A stretch of 64,000 nt of DNA, taken from assembly GCA_036250225.1 (NCBI GenBank), contig JAPZLL010000037.1:300712-364711 (forward strand), written 5' to 3'. The position numbers and the translations under genes are program-made. Within the stretch, counting starts at the first letter, position 1. Each line of letters begins with the position of its first letter. The notes under the pieces are model-generated. The model was not told the origin of the DNA and did not search any database. It saw only the letters and a program-made list of their open reading frames with translations. This DNA is from Cercophora sp. LCS_1. Its lineage: Eukaryota; Ascomycota; Sordariomycetes; Sordariales; Lasiosphaeriaceae. Shown piece by piece: positions 22,501 through 34,178 of this stretch.

Positions 22501-23016
22501 CACGTTCCCGTCTTGATCCTTCGGAGACGGAACTTGCCACGTGCTCCGCCCTGTAAGGATCATGAACCAACAATTGGGGAAACATGTTTCACACGGCACG
22601 AACTACGCCCGACACGCCAAATGGGACGAGATCGACGACATGCATGCTCTCATGGAAAACACTGACGCCCATCAAAATTCCCATGGCTTTGGCTTACATG
22701 ATGTTGCAGCCCGCCGAGGCCGCCCGTCATCTTTGTCAGCACGCACTTCGCGGGAGACGCCCTTCCGGTGGGAATAATACCATTATTATCTCTACACACC
22801 TCACCTCATTCCGAGGCCGTATTTTGCGCCTGTTGCGTGCGCCGGGATCTCGTCAACCCGCCAGATTTGTATGTATGCCGGACCAATGCCCCAACGCCAT
22901 GCTCCGATACGCCTTGTACATATTAAAGCCACAAGTTCCCAATGTTCCTAGCCCACCGCCCTTCTAATGCAGGAAACAAAAAGTCATGTCTCGTTGACGG
23001 GCCGAATCATGATCGG
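19588..23016. other. 3.4-kb gene-poor stretch
   Basis: No gene supported. The longest frame (21402-22253) starts at GTG, has no domain and overlaps equally long frames on the other strand. No tRNA or 5S rRNA was recognised. Confidence 0.5.
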
Positions 23017-25107
23017 CTACGCAACAGCCGTCTCGTCGTCGTCGTCGGTCGACTCGCTCTCGTCATCATCGTCGTCGTCGTTGCCCATCCAGTCTGCGCT
23101 CTCGAGTCCGCTGCCTCGGATCATGAGCGTGCCAACCCAGCCAAGTAGCGCAATGCCGGCAAACAAGCCCCACGCGAGCGCCTCGCCCTTGGGCCTGACG
23201 CGTCGCGACAGGGTGAAGAGCCCGCCCGAGAGAAAGGGCCCGACGCTCCTGCCCGCGGCTGACAGCGACTGGGCGATGCCGTTGAGGGTACCCAGGGTCT
23301 CGTGCGAGGGGGCCGAGTTGTTGATCTGTGGTCACGTTAGATGCGAAGCAAATACGAAAAGGACAAAACATACCAGGAGCATGACGCTGCTGAGCCCGCC
23401 GACGGCGCAGATATTCTTGATGACCAGGATCACACCCAGTTCGCTGTAGAGCCATGCCTTACCTGAGCCCAGACCCAGCCACGGGCTGTCGTCCTTGTAA
23501 CCAATCCACGGCATCAGCGCCATGCTGACGACGAAGCCCAGCAGTGACCAGCGGTAGGTGCCTAGATTACCCATGCGAGCCTTGAGCGGCTGGAACAAAG
23601 TAAGTTGGAACATAATGGTGACCAGGCCGGCCAAAGACAGACTAAGCCCAATGGCCGAGGGCCCGAGGTCGCGGCCGTGGGGAGGGGCGGCCGAGGCAAA
23701 GATGGGGTAAAGTGAGCTGAACGAGATGTTGGAGAGTTGGAACACCAGATACGTAACGAGCACCGTCAGGGTCCTGCGGTTGACCAACTGACGAAAGGCC
23801 GACTTCTGCTCCGGGGTGAGCTTAGCATCGCCGGACTCGTGAATGGAGCCGGCCTCGTCGGTAGGTGCAAGGAGGGCGCGGCTCTCGTCGCCGCTATTGT
23901 CGTCACTCGTGTCGTCGTCCGAGCTCGCCGGAAGCACAACCGCAACTTGGGCGTTTGTGGGCCAGCGAGCACTCCAACCACTGAGACGTCTCTGTCTCTC
24001 CTTTCGTCTGAAGCACCCACACAACTTGCCAAACATGCTTGCGACGCGTGCCAAACCAGCACCGGCTGCCTTTTTGTCAGCGCCATCGAGCGTCTCCTCA
24101 AACCAGATGCCAACAACCACAACACTGGCCAACAGGAGCGATGCGCCGAGGATGTTCGGGGCCAGGAACGGGTATGTTGAGCCAGCCACCTGGCCGACGA
24201 GCAAGCCGCCGAGCGCGGGGCCGGTAATGCTGCCGAGGCTGTACATAACGGGAAGCCAGGTGAAAGCCTTGCTTTGGTTTGTCCGATCCGTGACTTCGCC
24301 GAGACACGTTGGCACCACGGCGGCATTGCCGTTGAGCAAACCCATGGCAATGTGAACGCTGATGAGCTGGACGTAGTTGCGGCAAAGGCCAAAGAACACA
24401 AAGCAGACCATCAGGAGCGCCGTGCCCATCAACATGACGGGCTTGCGGCCAATGCGATCGGAAAGGTAGCCCCAGAGCAGGTTGGTTGTCAGCTGCGCCA
24501 GCGCAAATGCCGACGCAAGCAGGCCAACGTACAGTCCCTCCTCTCCATCCGGAATCTCGTCAAACGATGCGACCATGGTGGGAAGGTACGGGCCAATCGA
24601 ATTGAGCGCCGTCTGCTCGGCAAGGGACAGGATCGCGAGCAGACCTAGCTGCTTCCACGGGAGCGGAGTCGGTTCAAGCCCCGAGTCGTCGGTGCGGCAG
24701 CTGCTTCTTCTGCGGCGCTGGCCAAAGCACGATGTCACCGAGGTCCCATGGCTGTGGTCGTGGTCGTCGCTGTGTTCCTCGTCGGAGCCGGTGGTGTGGG
24801 AGGGTGGGCGGATAAACCAGGCATCGGGGTTCGGGGGCTGCTGCTCGGAGGGTGTTTTTGGGGGAGGTGTCGGGAAAGTGTGGTATCGGTGCGTCGACTG
24901 GCGCCGTAGCGGGCGGATGCCAGCTGTCGTGCTCTTGCGCCTTTTACCACCCGTAGGCGCCGACTCATCGTACGGCGAGAGCGGGAAGGGGGCGCCGGCG
25001 TGAAACGAGCCGGACGAGGGCAGACGTTGCGGACGCGAGGGTGTGGAGGCAGACGCGGCGCTGGTGCTGGCGGCCACGGCGCTGGCAGCGAGGTTCGCGT
25101 GCACCAT
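23017..25107 (-). CDS. Major facilitator superfamily transporter (DHA1-like)
   Basis: Two exons, 25107-23374 and 23325-23017, give 680 residues. The 48-nt intron has GTATGT...CACAG. A disordered N-terminus of about 150 residues (Ser/Thr/Pro-rich, with a His/Asp run) precedes twelve predicted membrane segments. Motif A is clear in the loop between segments 2 and 3 (WGYLSDRIGRKPVMLMG). The central cytoplasmic loop is long (about 100 residues) and contains an acidic SSDDDTSDDNSGDE patch; the C-terminus ends in Asp/Glu runs. The layout fits the tetracycline-resistance/ZIFL-like DHA1 proteins such as yeast YCR023C, proton antiporters of uncertain substrate, often vacuolar. The disordered tails suggest phosphorylation. 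No metabolic partner is adjacent. Confidence 0.9.
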
Positions 25108-26552
25108 TTCGGCGGGGAAGATTGACGCTCGGCGTCGCTGTCGCTGTCGCTGGCTACTTGGGCCCTGTCAGCATTCGAGGAGAGGAGCTCGTCGCGAGCG
25201 AGAACGGCACAAACGGTTTCTGCTCACCAGTTTTAATCTCGCTCCAACGTAATCGATCTGCCCGCCCGTTGGTGGCGCTGGCGTTGATGGACGGATGCAA
25301 GTCACTGTGGATCGGGAGGGGCAAGTTGCATCTGCGCTGACCGCGGAATCCTGGCTTGGCGACCCCTCCACGCCCATAACGGGTAAGCCCGGGTTAGGGT
25401 CCACGATGCTTCGACGTTGATGACGTGTAGTAGAGTGAAAAGTGCCAAATCTTGTACTCTTGGAAGAGGAGTCCAGCTGGGGCCTTGACAGCAGCCGAAA
25501 TATTCCAATTTCAGAATAGGAGATCTCGGGAATTTGACGATCTGGAGGAAGAGCGTGCAGGATTGGCGAATTCGATGCAAAGTTTCAGACCCGCACACCG
25601 GGGTCTTGGGTGCGTCAGCCGAATCCGCTGATCCGTGATTCGCCGCCAGCTCCAAGCATCGCGACACAACCATACCAAGCCCCCGACAAAAAAAAGGGCA
25701 CACCAACAACTTTACAAAGCTATAGCATTGGAAAGAAGGGTTTGGTTCATTTTCCAGGGAGACAAACAATAAAGTCGATTCACCGACACCGATTGAAGTG
25801 GTGTCAGCTGATTTAGTGTGTGAACTTTTTTTGTCACCAGTGTCAATTTGCACAACCCAACTTGGAGGCAGGTCCTGATCAGTCATGTCCAAAAAAAGCC
25901 GCCATCACCAAGTTGTGTGAAGAAAGAGTCCAACATCCGATTGGAGCTCAACCCACCGGACAGTCATTCACTTGGTTTGCGACACGGCTAAACTGTTTGA
26001 GCTGTGATCTATCTCCCTACCAGGCATTTGATGACGTATTCGAAGGACTCTGTAATGATTTATACCACTTTAGGACTCGCCCTGGGCTCTTCTTCCAAGG
26101 AGACATATCCTCAAATTTCTCAAATGCCGGGTTTATGCGCCATGCGCTTAATCGGCTCCTTCCTTGATCAAGTGTGATGAGATGCTCCCATCTCTCCTTC
26201 CACTCTTGGGTTCAAGTCCCACCGCTGCGAGCTGGAGCAACAGCGACACTCTTTTGGCTGGTACATCGCTTTCTCTCTCGCTTTCTCTCAACAAGATCGC
26301 CATTCCCAAGAAGTGTTTGCTGTAGGTGCTACACTGCCAACTCAGTATCCCTCTTTGCTTCGCGCCTCTCGTTTCCCATAATCACTATTGCCCCACACAC
26401 CAACCGCAGCGCCGGCCAGCCACCACTTTTCTTTCCCATCAGGCAGAATCTTGTCCCCTGGTGACCGGACAAGTGTTTGTACCTACCTCCGAGAACTCCT
26501 GCGTGTGACGTTTCTAACCCCTTGACATCAGCCAGGCTACATCTCCGTCGAG
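25108..26552. other. Intergenic region between MFS and repeat-protein genes
   Basis: No gene supported. A 196-codon frame at 25302-25892 (minus) has no family features. A T-arm-like string near 26207 is not part of a foldable tRNA. Confidence 0.45.
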
Positions 26553-27974
26553 ATGTCCAGCCAACCTCCAAACGATGAAGTGCAGAAGGAAGATGACCAT
26601 ACCCCACCCGCCGTCGAAGATTCGAGCCAAACCCCAAGCGATGACGGAGATAAGTAGGATGATCCCGCCCCGCTGACCGTCGAGGAGCCTAGGCGACCTC
26701 CGAACAATGGCGGAGGCAAAAATGATGATCCTAACCCGTCCGGCATCGAGGAGTCGAGCGTGCCTCCCACACATGGCGAACATGAGAAGGATGATCCCGC
26801 CCAGCTGGCCGTCGAGGAGCCTAGCCAACTTTCCGGCCATGACGAGGATAGGGGGGATTCTCCTGCCCAGCCGGCCGTCGTGAAATCCGAAAGCAACGAG
26901 GAATCTACCACGCCGCCATCAACCCCCCCTTCGCTTGGCCCAAGAGCCTCAGCACCTCCCCCACCCACACCGCTACTCAGCCCCGCATCACCGCGCCCAA
27001 GAGCCGCACTGCCTTTCATCGGTCTGCTGTCCGACACCTCCACACCTGGTCAAACAACCCCATCGTCCGGTCCATCGCGGCCCCAAACGAGACGTGCCAC
27101 TCGGGAGGCCCAAATCTCGGAGAACCTGTCAAGGGACACGGAGCGGTTGCGCGATATCGCAGAACGTTTCAACGCAATTACGACACTTTCAAATTTACCC
27201 CAAGGGGCCACCGGCAGTTCCTCATCGCAACCCTATAATCCGGATCTGTTGAACGAACTCGTTCAACTTTTCAACGCAATTCGGATACCTGCAATTTTAA
27301 CCCAAGGACCTCCTAACAACGCTTCAGGGCAACCTCGTTCAGGTCCGGCAAGGGCAGGCGGGGGATCAAGACAACCGCGGTCCTCGGGGCAGGGACTAAA
27401 CCGCGCTCCGACGCCTCAGATAAATCGAAACGGCGAGGGATCAGGACAGCAGAAGTCCTCGAGGCAGGGACCAGGGCAGCAGTCCTCCCCGAGGCAGGGA
27501 TCAGGACAGCGGCAGTCGTCGAGGCAGGGACCAAATCAGACTCCAACACCCCAGACGAATCGAAACGGCGGGGTTGACCCTCCGCGGAATGTAATAGCCG
27601 CGCTTGCTGATGTAGCAGCCGAGGGACTCGAAGAGCAACTTGAGAGGCTATGGCACATAATCTATGATATAAGCCACGGCCACATAACGATTACACGCGT
27701 GGGAGAAATCAACCCCATTGTAGAAGACTGGATCCGTTCGTACCGCTGGGAGTCGTCACTAACCTCATTTATCTTGAAAGCACCAACTGCTGCTCTGATC
27801 CGCAAGGCCCATGACCTCCGCAATCGGAAAACAATGGTAGACGAGGCTATGGGGAACACGGTCTTGAGCCTTGCTCTGGCTATAGTTTCTATGGATAATG
27901 CCAGGAAAGCAGCCAGGATATTAGCCCAAGAAGAAGCGGCCCAGCGACAAGACGGTCACACAGGTAACACCTGA
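26553..27974 (+). pseudogene. Repeat-rich disordered protein gene with an in-frame TAG
   Basis: One frame runs from ATG 26553 to 27974, broken only by TAG at 26655-26657. The first 111 codons are five tandem 22-residue units (26556-26885) with consensus SSxPPxxxxxKxDDPAxxAVEE. The TAG sits where the other copies have Lys or another charged residue. Downstream come a Pro/Ser/Thr-rich segment, two related FNAI...L.QG segments, an eight-residue GQ-SSRQGP-type repeat (about 27420-27540), and a C-terminal domain of about 130 residues that is helical and conserved-looking (LERLWHIIYDISHGHITITR...ARKAARILAQEE). If translation starts at ATG 26772, a 401-residue protein with fewer repeats would still be made, so it may be a living gene with a lost 5' part. 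Family unknown. Confidence 0.6.
26556..26885 (+). repeat. Five 66-bp tandem units coding 22-residue repeats
   Basis: Units start at 26556, 26622, 26688, 26754 and 26820. Each encodes a diverged copy of the pattern SS-x-PP-...-K-x-DDPA-...-VEE. Unit 2 carries the TAG. Confidence 0.75.
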
Positions 27975-28391
27975 TGTTCGGGGGGGGGGGGGGGGAGCTA
28001 CCATGGGAACCAGCGTTAGTTTGAAATAGCGATGTCGAATATGAGTTGTGCTCCTGCATTGTTTGGCTGCCAGCTTGGCGACTACTGCTGAGACAGCTCC
28101 AAATATCCTCCAACGGTTGGCCTCCATCCCGACAGGCAAACGAACGATAGATACAGTGCTGAGACAGTTCAAGGCCTATGAAAACCATGTGGTGCCTGCT
28201 CATTTTTCGGGACAAAAATGCCCCTGTATTCGTTGGTGCGAGTTGTCAGGGGCTTGCTGGCCAAGGTCTCAAGTCTATTGTCTATGGTATGTACACATTG
28301 AGGACCTAGCTCAGCTCCAGTCTATCCTCTATTCGCCCATCATCCACCAGCCCTGCAATCCCATCTGTGATCGGGCACCCTTGACAGCACT
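27975..28391. other. Convergent intergenic region with a G16 tract
   Basis: It holds a run of sixteen G at 27980-27995, directly after the repeat-protein stop. Otherwise no gene. Confidence 0.5.
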
Positions 28392-29406
28392 CTAAACAAC
28401 AACGCCCTTCGCCTTCGCCTTCTCGACAGTGGCCTCAACAGTAGCGGGCATCCCCTTCCCTGGCCACACGATCCACCCAACCGCAATGACAAGCTTAATT
28501 CCGCCCGCCATCCAAAGCGCCGCGCTCATCCCACCTGACCCGCGCTGCAGCCAACCGCCGATAATACCGCCCAAGACCAACAACACAATCGCCGCGACCC
28601 GTCTGTTCCTCTTGGGGTTCTTCCCCAGTCCGACAAACAGCCCGGGATCGCTCAGCAAATCGCAGTATAAACTCGTCAACACATTTGTCGGGACCTCGTT
28701 GTAGCCCAGCACGCGGGACGCAACGATTTGCCCTCCGAATTGGAATGCCAGCAGCGCCAAGGGCAACAGTGTGATTCCTTGGCTCTCCTCGTGTTCACGG
28801 AGGACTTCTTGTTCGTGCGTCAATGTCGGCGAGAGGTGTGATTTGGCGAACGCGGGGACGGCGGTTGTTTGGGCGAGGATAGCGGATGCGATGATGAAGA
28901 GGGACTGGAGGAGGAAGGATAGTGTCAGGGTTGATCGGCGGAGCGGGTTCAGGTGGCGGAGGTGGGAGAAGATGAAGCAGCCGAGTTGGAAGGCTGTGAT
29001 GGAGACGAGGGCGCGGAGCCAGAGGCCGGGCATGGATGGGGGGAGAGAGGAGGCGCCGAGGGCTAGGAAGATCGTGTTGCCTGGACGCACAATATTAGCT
29101 TGCGTTTATGATGTGGATGAGGAGTTGGGGAGGGACTGTGAAAGGGAGGAGGGGGAGAGACGAGAGAGACGTACCCGTCTGCATTGACGCAAAGGTGCCC
29201 GTCGCATTGAACGCAACGCTGTCGCAGAGCCCCGAGATGGCGCAGCATGCGAGCAGCGGCAAGTCGGCATACGTCAAAGATATTTCGTCGAGGAGTTTCG
29301 AGACCTGGGCGCGCGCCCGCAGCGCGAGCGTGTTTACATCTTCGGGCGGTGGTGATGCCTTGTTTGGTGTTGGCGTGGTGGCGCCGGACGAACTCTGGTC
29401 GGGCAT
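28392..29406 (-). CDS. DUF1275 (YoaK-like) membrane protein
   Basis: Two exons, 29406-29175 and 29080-28392, give 306 residues. The 94-nt intron has GTACGT, GCTAAT and CCAG. Splicing restores the hallmark MQTGNTIFLALG of the DUF1275 family. Six or so hydrophobic segments follow (for example WLRALVSITAFQLGCFIFSH and AAIVLLVLGGIIGGWLQRG). The conserved motif EVPTNVLTSLYCDLLSDPGL near residue 190 is also present. The N-terminal 45 residues are cytosolic and polar. Function is unknown in fungi; bacterial relatives are inner-membrane proteins. The C-terminus ends in a short charged tail. Confidence 0.88.
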
Positions 29407-29830
29407 TTTGACGTCGGCAGGCAGGCACAGGCGAATGGTGGGGTCGGTCGGCGCACGGCCTTCTGTACCGCCGACAGCAGCGACAATTCAAGGTTCTTCG
29501 GGAATTGCACAAGAGACCGAACTCTCAAGAGCAATTGAAATCGCAACTTTGGCGAGGACTTTTGCAGAGAAAAGAGAACGAGGGAAAACGACGAAATATG
29601 ACTCGACCGACGATTGCGACATTCTCGCCCACCCGATCTCGGAATAGCGTGTTTGCTTTTTCGCGCAGGGGATCTCCGGCTGGCTGCCGCACTGCCGCCC
29701 CCCCGGGTTCCAAGCCCGAGACATGGTCATCACGCGGACGGAAAAACTGCATCATCACGACGAAAACACGGCTGACCGCCTGACGGCTGACCGCTCATCG
29801 GCACGAATTGAACGGCATTTATTTCCCTGT

Positions 29831-30691
29831 CTAAAACACTACCGTCCGAGCGCCGTTGAGGAACAGCCGGCGCTCGGCGTACCACTTGACGGCCGCCGCC
29901 AGCACCTGGCTCTCGACGTTGGACCCCTCGTCGACCAGCGCTTTGGGGCTCATGCTGTGGTCGACACGCGCAACGCGCTGCTCGATGATGGGGCCCTCGT
30001 CCAGATCGGCCGTGACAAAGTGGGCGGTGGCGCCAATGATCTTGACGCCGCGGTCGTAGGCCTGGTGGTAGGGCTTGGCGCCCTTGAAACTGGGCAGGAA
30101 GCTGTGGTGGATGTTGATGATGCGGCCGCTCATGGCCTCACACAGCGTCGGGCTCAGCACCTGCATGTAGCGCGCCAGCACAATCAGCTCGACGCCATGC
30201 TCCTTGACGAGTTCCAGCACCTGCGCCTCCTGGGCCGACTTGGTCGCCGCCGTCACGGGCAGGTGCTTGAAGGCGATGCCGTAGCTAGCGGCCAGCCCGG
30301 CAAACTCAGCGTGGTTGGACACGATAACTGGAATGTCAATGGGCAGCTGGCCCGTCTTGGCGCGGAACAGGAGGTCGTTGAGGCAGTGGCCGATCTTGGA
30401 CACCATGATGAGCACCTTGGTCTTGTCGGCGACGGCACGGATGTCGTAGGTCAGCGGGTGGTAGTCGGACTCGGACGCCGCCAGGGCGTCAAAGGCCGGG
30501 CGCAGGAAGTCGGCCGACGGCGTCGGCGTCGGGCCAAAGTGCACGCGCATGAAGAATTTTTCGCTGGCCGGGTCCGAGAACTGCTGCAGGTCCAGGATGT
30601 TGATCTTTTCGGCCGCAAACACGCCCGTCACGGCGTGCACGATGCCGGGCTTGTCCCGGCACGACAACGTCAGAATGTGGTCGTGGGCCAT
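29831..30691 (-). CDS. Formyltetrahydrofolate deformylase (PurU type)
   Basis: An intronless gene of 286 residues starting MAHDHILTLSCRDKPGIVHA. Residues 6-80 are an ACT-type regulatory domain. Residues about 90-275 are a formyl-transferase fold, with KVLIMVSKIGHCLNDLLFRA, then IVSNH, then INIHHSFLPSFKGAKPYHQA. The catalytic Asn-His-Asp set is visible in NIHHSFLP and ATAHFVTADLDEGPI. The enzyme releases formate from 10-formyl-THF and so balances one-carbon units for purine and methionine synthesis. Fungal genes of this type are close to bacterial purU. The frame extends upstream to a GTG, but that part is low-complexity His-rich and was excluded. Confidence 0.93.
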   Translation of the reverse strand: MAHDHILTLSCRDKPGIVHAVTGVFAAEKINILDLQQFSDPASEKFFMRVHFGPTPTPSADFLRPAFDALAASESDYHPLTYDIRAVADKTKVLIMVSKIGHCLNDLLFRAKTGQLPIDIPVIVSNHAEFAGLAASYGIAFKHLPVTAATKSAQEAQVLELVKEHGVELIVLARYMQVLSPTLCEAMSGRIINIHHSFLPSFKGAKPYHQAYDRGVKIIGATAHFVTADLDEGPIIEQRVARVDHSMSPKALVDEGSNVESQVLAAAVKWYAERRLFLNGARTVVF

Positions 30692-31674
30692 GATTCTCGC
30701 TGTTGAAGGGGAGTTTCTTGTCGAATCAGTCAACGCACGTCTACACAGTAAATGGTGATGGTGAGTCAAAAGAAGCTCATCGTGATGTGTCCACTCCACT
30801 CCACCCGTCACGGGCCAGGCGGAGACGGGATCGGGATCTCGGGATCTTGGGGGTTAGGGTTCGGAACCAAGGGTCCGGAAACGAACCGGGCTCAACGAGC
30901 CAGGACGAAAGGGACATCTTTTGGTCGTGGTTTTCGTTTCCAGATGGAGTCGTGGCTTTTGACATTTCTTTCGGCATACCCCGAGAATATGGTTGGAACT
31001 TGGAATGACAAATCAGCTCCCCAGATCTCACCCCGGATCTCGCTCGGGTTATTCCCGCAGTCCGTAGGGCTGTGTAAAGGGTTACATCACGATTGCATGC
31101 TTCGGTACCTCATTGGCCATTCTGCCGCTCTCAATATGGCACCTTCGTGCTTGAAGGAAGCGGTTCGGGGCAGATGCAGACTCGAGTTACTCTTTCCGAT
31201 CACAAGATGCTTGGCTGCCTCTCACCAGCCAGCCAGATCAACATGTCGACCTTTTGGTGCGCCGGAGGACTGTGCGACCAACCAAAACAGCACACCAGAC
31301 AGAAAGGTAATCTTGCCGACACCATGAATGCGGCCTATGAGGGGCGTCTCGGTCCGCCACCATGCCAGATGAAGCAATGATGCCGTTGTACAACACAATA
31401 CGACTGGGCGTTGGGCGCCACATCTGTAAGCTGACTATGTAGCACCGTCGTGGCTGTCTTGTCTCCCGCCGTCGTTTTCCTAAGCCGTCTTCCAATGGAC
31501 GCGCAAGACCGTTCTTGTGCGCTCAGGACTAGCGCAGCCAAGGACGAAATCGGGGTGGCATGCGGTATATAGATGGCCTGTGATCGCTGTCTGCCCTCCG
31601 ACCCGGGTTCTCCCATTGCTAACCTGAGACATCCACATTCATCTTTGGGCTGCTAGGTATTCTCTCACGCCACT
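30692..31674. other. Divergent promoter region of the PurU-type and FMO genes
   Basis: No gene supported. Both neighbours are transcribed away from this stretch, so it must hold two promoters. Confidence 0.5.
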
Positions 31675-33774
31675 ATGCGAGTAGCAGTCATTGGAGCAGG
31701 GCCCTCGGGTCTTGTAACCCTCAAGTATCTCCTCGAAGCCCACAAGTTCCTCGACACGAAGCCCATCGAGGCGGTCCTGTTCGAGTCGGAGGACAGCATT
31801 GGTGGGACCTTTGCTCATCGAACATACGAAGATGCCGAGGTGAGATCTTCAGCACACTGACGACAACTCTGACACAGCCAGCTCGTGTCCTCGAAACAAC
31901 TCACCACTTTTTCCGACTTCAGACCTCTACCAGAGGACCCCGACTTTCTTCCTGTCGTCCGGTACCTGCGCTATCTTGCCGACTATTGCACTCACTTTGA
32001 CCTGTGGCCACACATCAAGTTGTCTTCCAAAGTCGTCTCTATCGCCAAGTCCAGCAAGGGTCACACCATCTCATGGACATCCAAGGATGCCGCAGGTAAA
32101 ATCACAGCAACTGATTCAACCTTTGATGCCGTGGCTGTTTGCTCCGGGCTTCACGTCACACCAAACATGCCCAAGATTTCCGGGATTGAGAATGTGCCTG
32201 TTGTGCTTCACTCGTCCGAGTTCAAAACCAAGTCGCAATTCGGCGTCGACAAAACAGTGCTGATTCTAGGAACCGGCGAAACCGGCATGGACGTTGCCTA
32301 CATGGCTGTCAACTCGCCGACCAAACGAGTTCTCCTGAGTCATAGGGATGGGTTTCTTTGCGCGCCAAAGGTGTGTCCCTCTTTTCTTGAGTCCCAGGTC
32401 TCTCTTCGTTGCCATACTTGTTGACAGTATAAGCGCGTCCCCGACCCCGTTATCCTCCCCATCCTCGGCACCAAGCCTTCGACGAGCCTCAACGTCCCGG
32501 TCGACAGCTCCAGTGCGTCCCTCTTTGACACAGCCTATGTCCACCGCCGTCTACGAGACCACTCCCTCCTCTGGACCTACTACGACGTGTTCATCAAGTC
32601 GACGCTCTGGCTCGTTGGTGGTTCCAAATACGGCCTGGGTCAGTTTATCGGCGGTATCTCGTCCAACCGATACCACGCAAGCAAAAGTATTTTTTTCCCT
32701 TCCCTCCCTGCGTCGAATAAGCCTAACAAACGGTAGTCTTCTTCAACAAATCCAACCTGGCCATGCCATACATCTCAGCTCCGTATCTGCAAGAGCACAG
32801 CTCATCCCTGACGCAGCGCATCCGCTCCTCCCTAATCCAAGTTCCTCTGCCCACTCCAACCCGCCACATCGACCTCGCCCCGTGGCCATCCCACTTCACT
32901 CCTTCCGGCGCCGTGATATTCACCAACAACAGCCGCCCAGAATACACCCGCCTCTCAACCGAAACCATCAAACCAGACATCGTAATTCTCGCAACAGGCT
33001 ACACCCAAACCTTCCCCTTTCTCTCCTCCCCGTACCACACCCCCATCAACACGCCACTCACACGCTCCATTTACCCTGCATCAGATCCAACAATAGGCTT
33101 CATAGGCTTCGTCCGCCCCTCTTTTGGCGCCATCCCTCCCCTGGCGGAACTCCAAGCCCAGTTATGGATCTCCCGCCTCGTGTGTCCCAATCCGAAAGAG
33201 CTAAAAGCAGAGGATGAAGAGCACTACAAACTGAAGCACCCAAAGGGGAGTCGGATCACGTATGGAGTTGATCACGAGAGTTATGCGTATCAGATGGCGT
33301 TGGATATGGATGCTGCGCCTTCGTTTGGGGAGGTTGTGAGAGCGGGGTGGCGGGTTGGGCAGGTGGTGAGAGTGCTGGGGGTTTGGGCTTTGGGGGCGAA
33401 TTTTAATGTCAAGTTTCGGTTGAGGGGTGAGTTTTCTCCCACTTTTGTATTTTCCTGTTTTGGTTTTCTTTGGTCCTCCTGGGAGGGGTTCCGGAATAAA
33501 CGACGTGAGGGGATGGTAGCTGACATTAGGATAGGGCCGTGGAAGTGGGATGGCGCTGTGGGTGGGATGTTGGGGTTGTGGGAGACTGTTGAGAGGAGGG
33601 GTGGTTTCTTTGGTGAGTTTCCTTCTTTCTCCTTTTTGAAGCCTTGGGTGGCATATTTATATTTGCTGACCAACAGGCCTCGTCACTCTGAGTGGAATTC
33701 CGATGATGGTGTTTGGGACCATCAGTTTTGTGCTCTGGCTGTTAGATCCGTTGTTGACGCTCATCGGTCTGTGA
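31675..33774 (+). CDS. Flavin-containing monooxygenase-like protein
   Basis: Six exons, 31675-31839, 31882-32370, 32428-32686, 32737-33426, 33535-33612 and 33677-33774, give 592 residues in phase. The FAD-binding motif is at the very start (VAVIGAGPSGL). The NADPH-binding Rossmann motif follows mid-protein (VLILGTGETGMD). ATGY (ILATGYTQTFPFL) marks the third conserved element. The C-terminus has a hydrophobic segment (IPMMVFGTISFVLWLLDPLL) that may anchor it to the ER. Class B FMOs oxygenate soft nucleophiles such as N and S. The substrate is unknown. Introns 1 and 4 use the second AG after the branch site, inferred from frame. A clustered role is possible, but no biosynthetic core gene is adjacent. 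Confidence 0.9.
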
Positions 33775-34178
33775 GCTTAAGTCCGTAAACAAACAAGCGG
33801 GCGGGTGCATGCTCGCGTGGGAGGGTTTCACCGGCATATTGCGAGGCGGGCCGCATCTGATCTCAAGATGTTTCTAGTAAATACCGTTTCTAACGAATGC
33901 ATTTGATCAAGCTGAGCGTGGTTGATGATGCGACTGATCCAGCCTTGAGGTTTCTCCAAGACCTGACTTTTCATGCATCAATGACCCTGGACCTCCCACA
34001 TTTCAAGGCTTCTCTGTATATGCAAGACAGTCTCAGGATGATCTCGGATGTAGACACCCGCGTGTAACGTCGCCGGCTCGGATGTATGCTCCGTCTGGTG
34101 CTTGGCCTCCCCTGTTATCTTCTCGACTCCCTTCCAAACTCTCTTCGTCATCGTCACCGTCACCGCCACCATCACACC
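33775..34178. other. Intergenic region before the Clr5 gene
   Basis: No gene seen. A CACCGTCACCGCCACC run lies in the presumed leader just before ATG 34179. Confidence 0.4.

Noticed and set aside
25302..25892. Minus-strand frame of 196 codons
   Set aside because: No hydrophobic or domain pattern and no plausible homolog; overlaps other frames.
26200..26225. tRNA T-arm-like string GGGTTCAAGTCCCACC
   Set aside because: No D arm, anticodon stem or acceptor pairing can be built around it.
30692..30811. N-terminal extension of the PurU-type protein to a GTG
   Set aside because: Non-ATG start and a His-rich low-complexity segment; MAHDHILTLSC at 30691 matches the family start.
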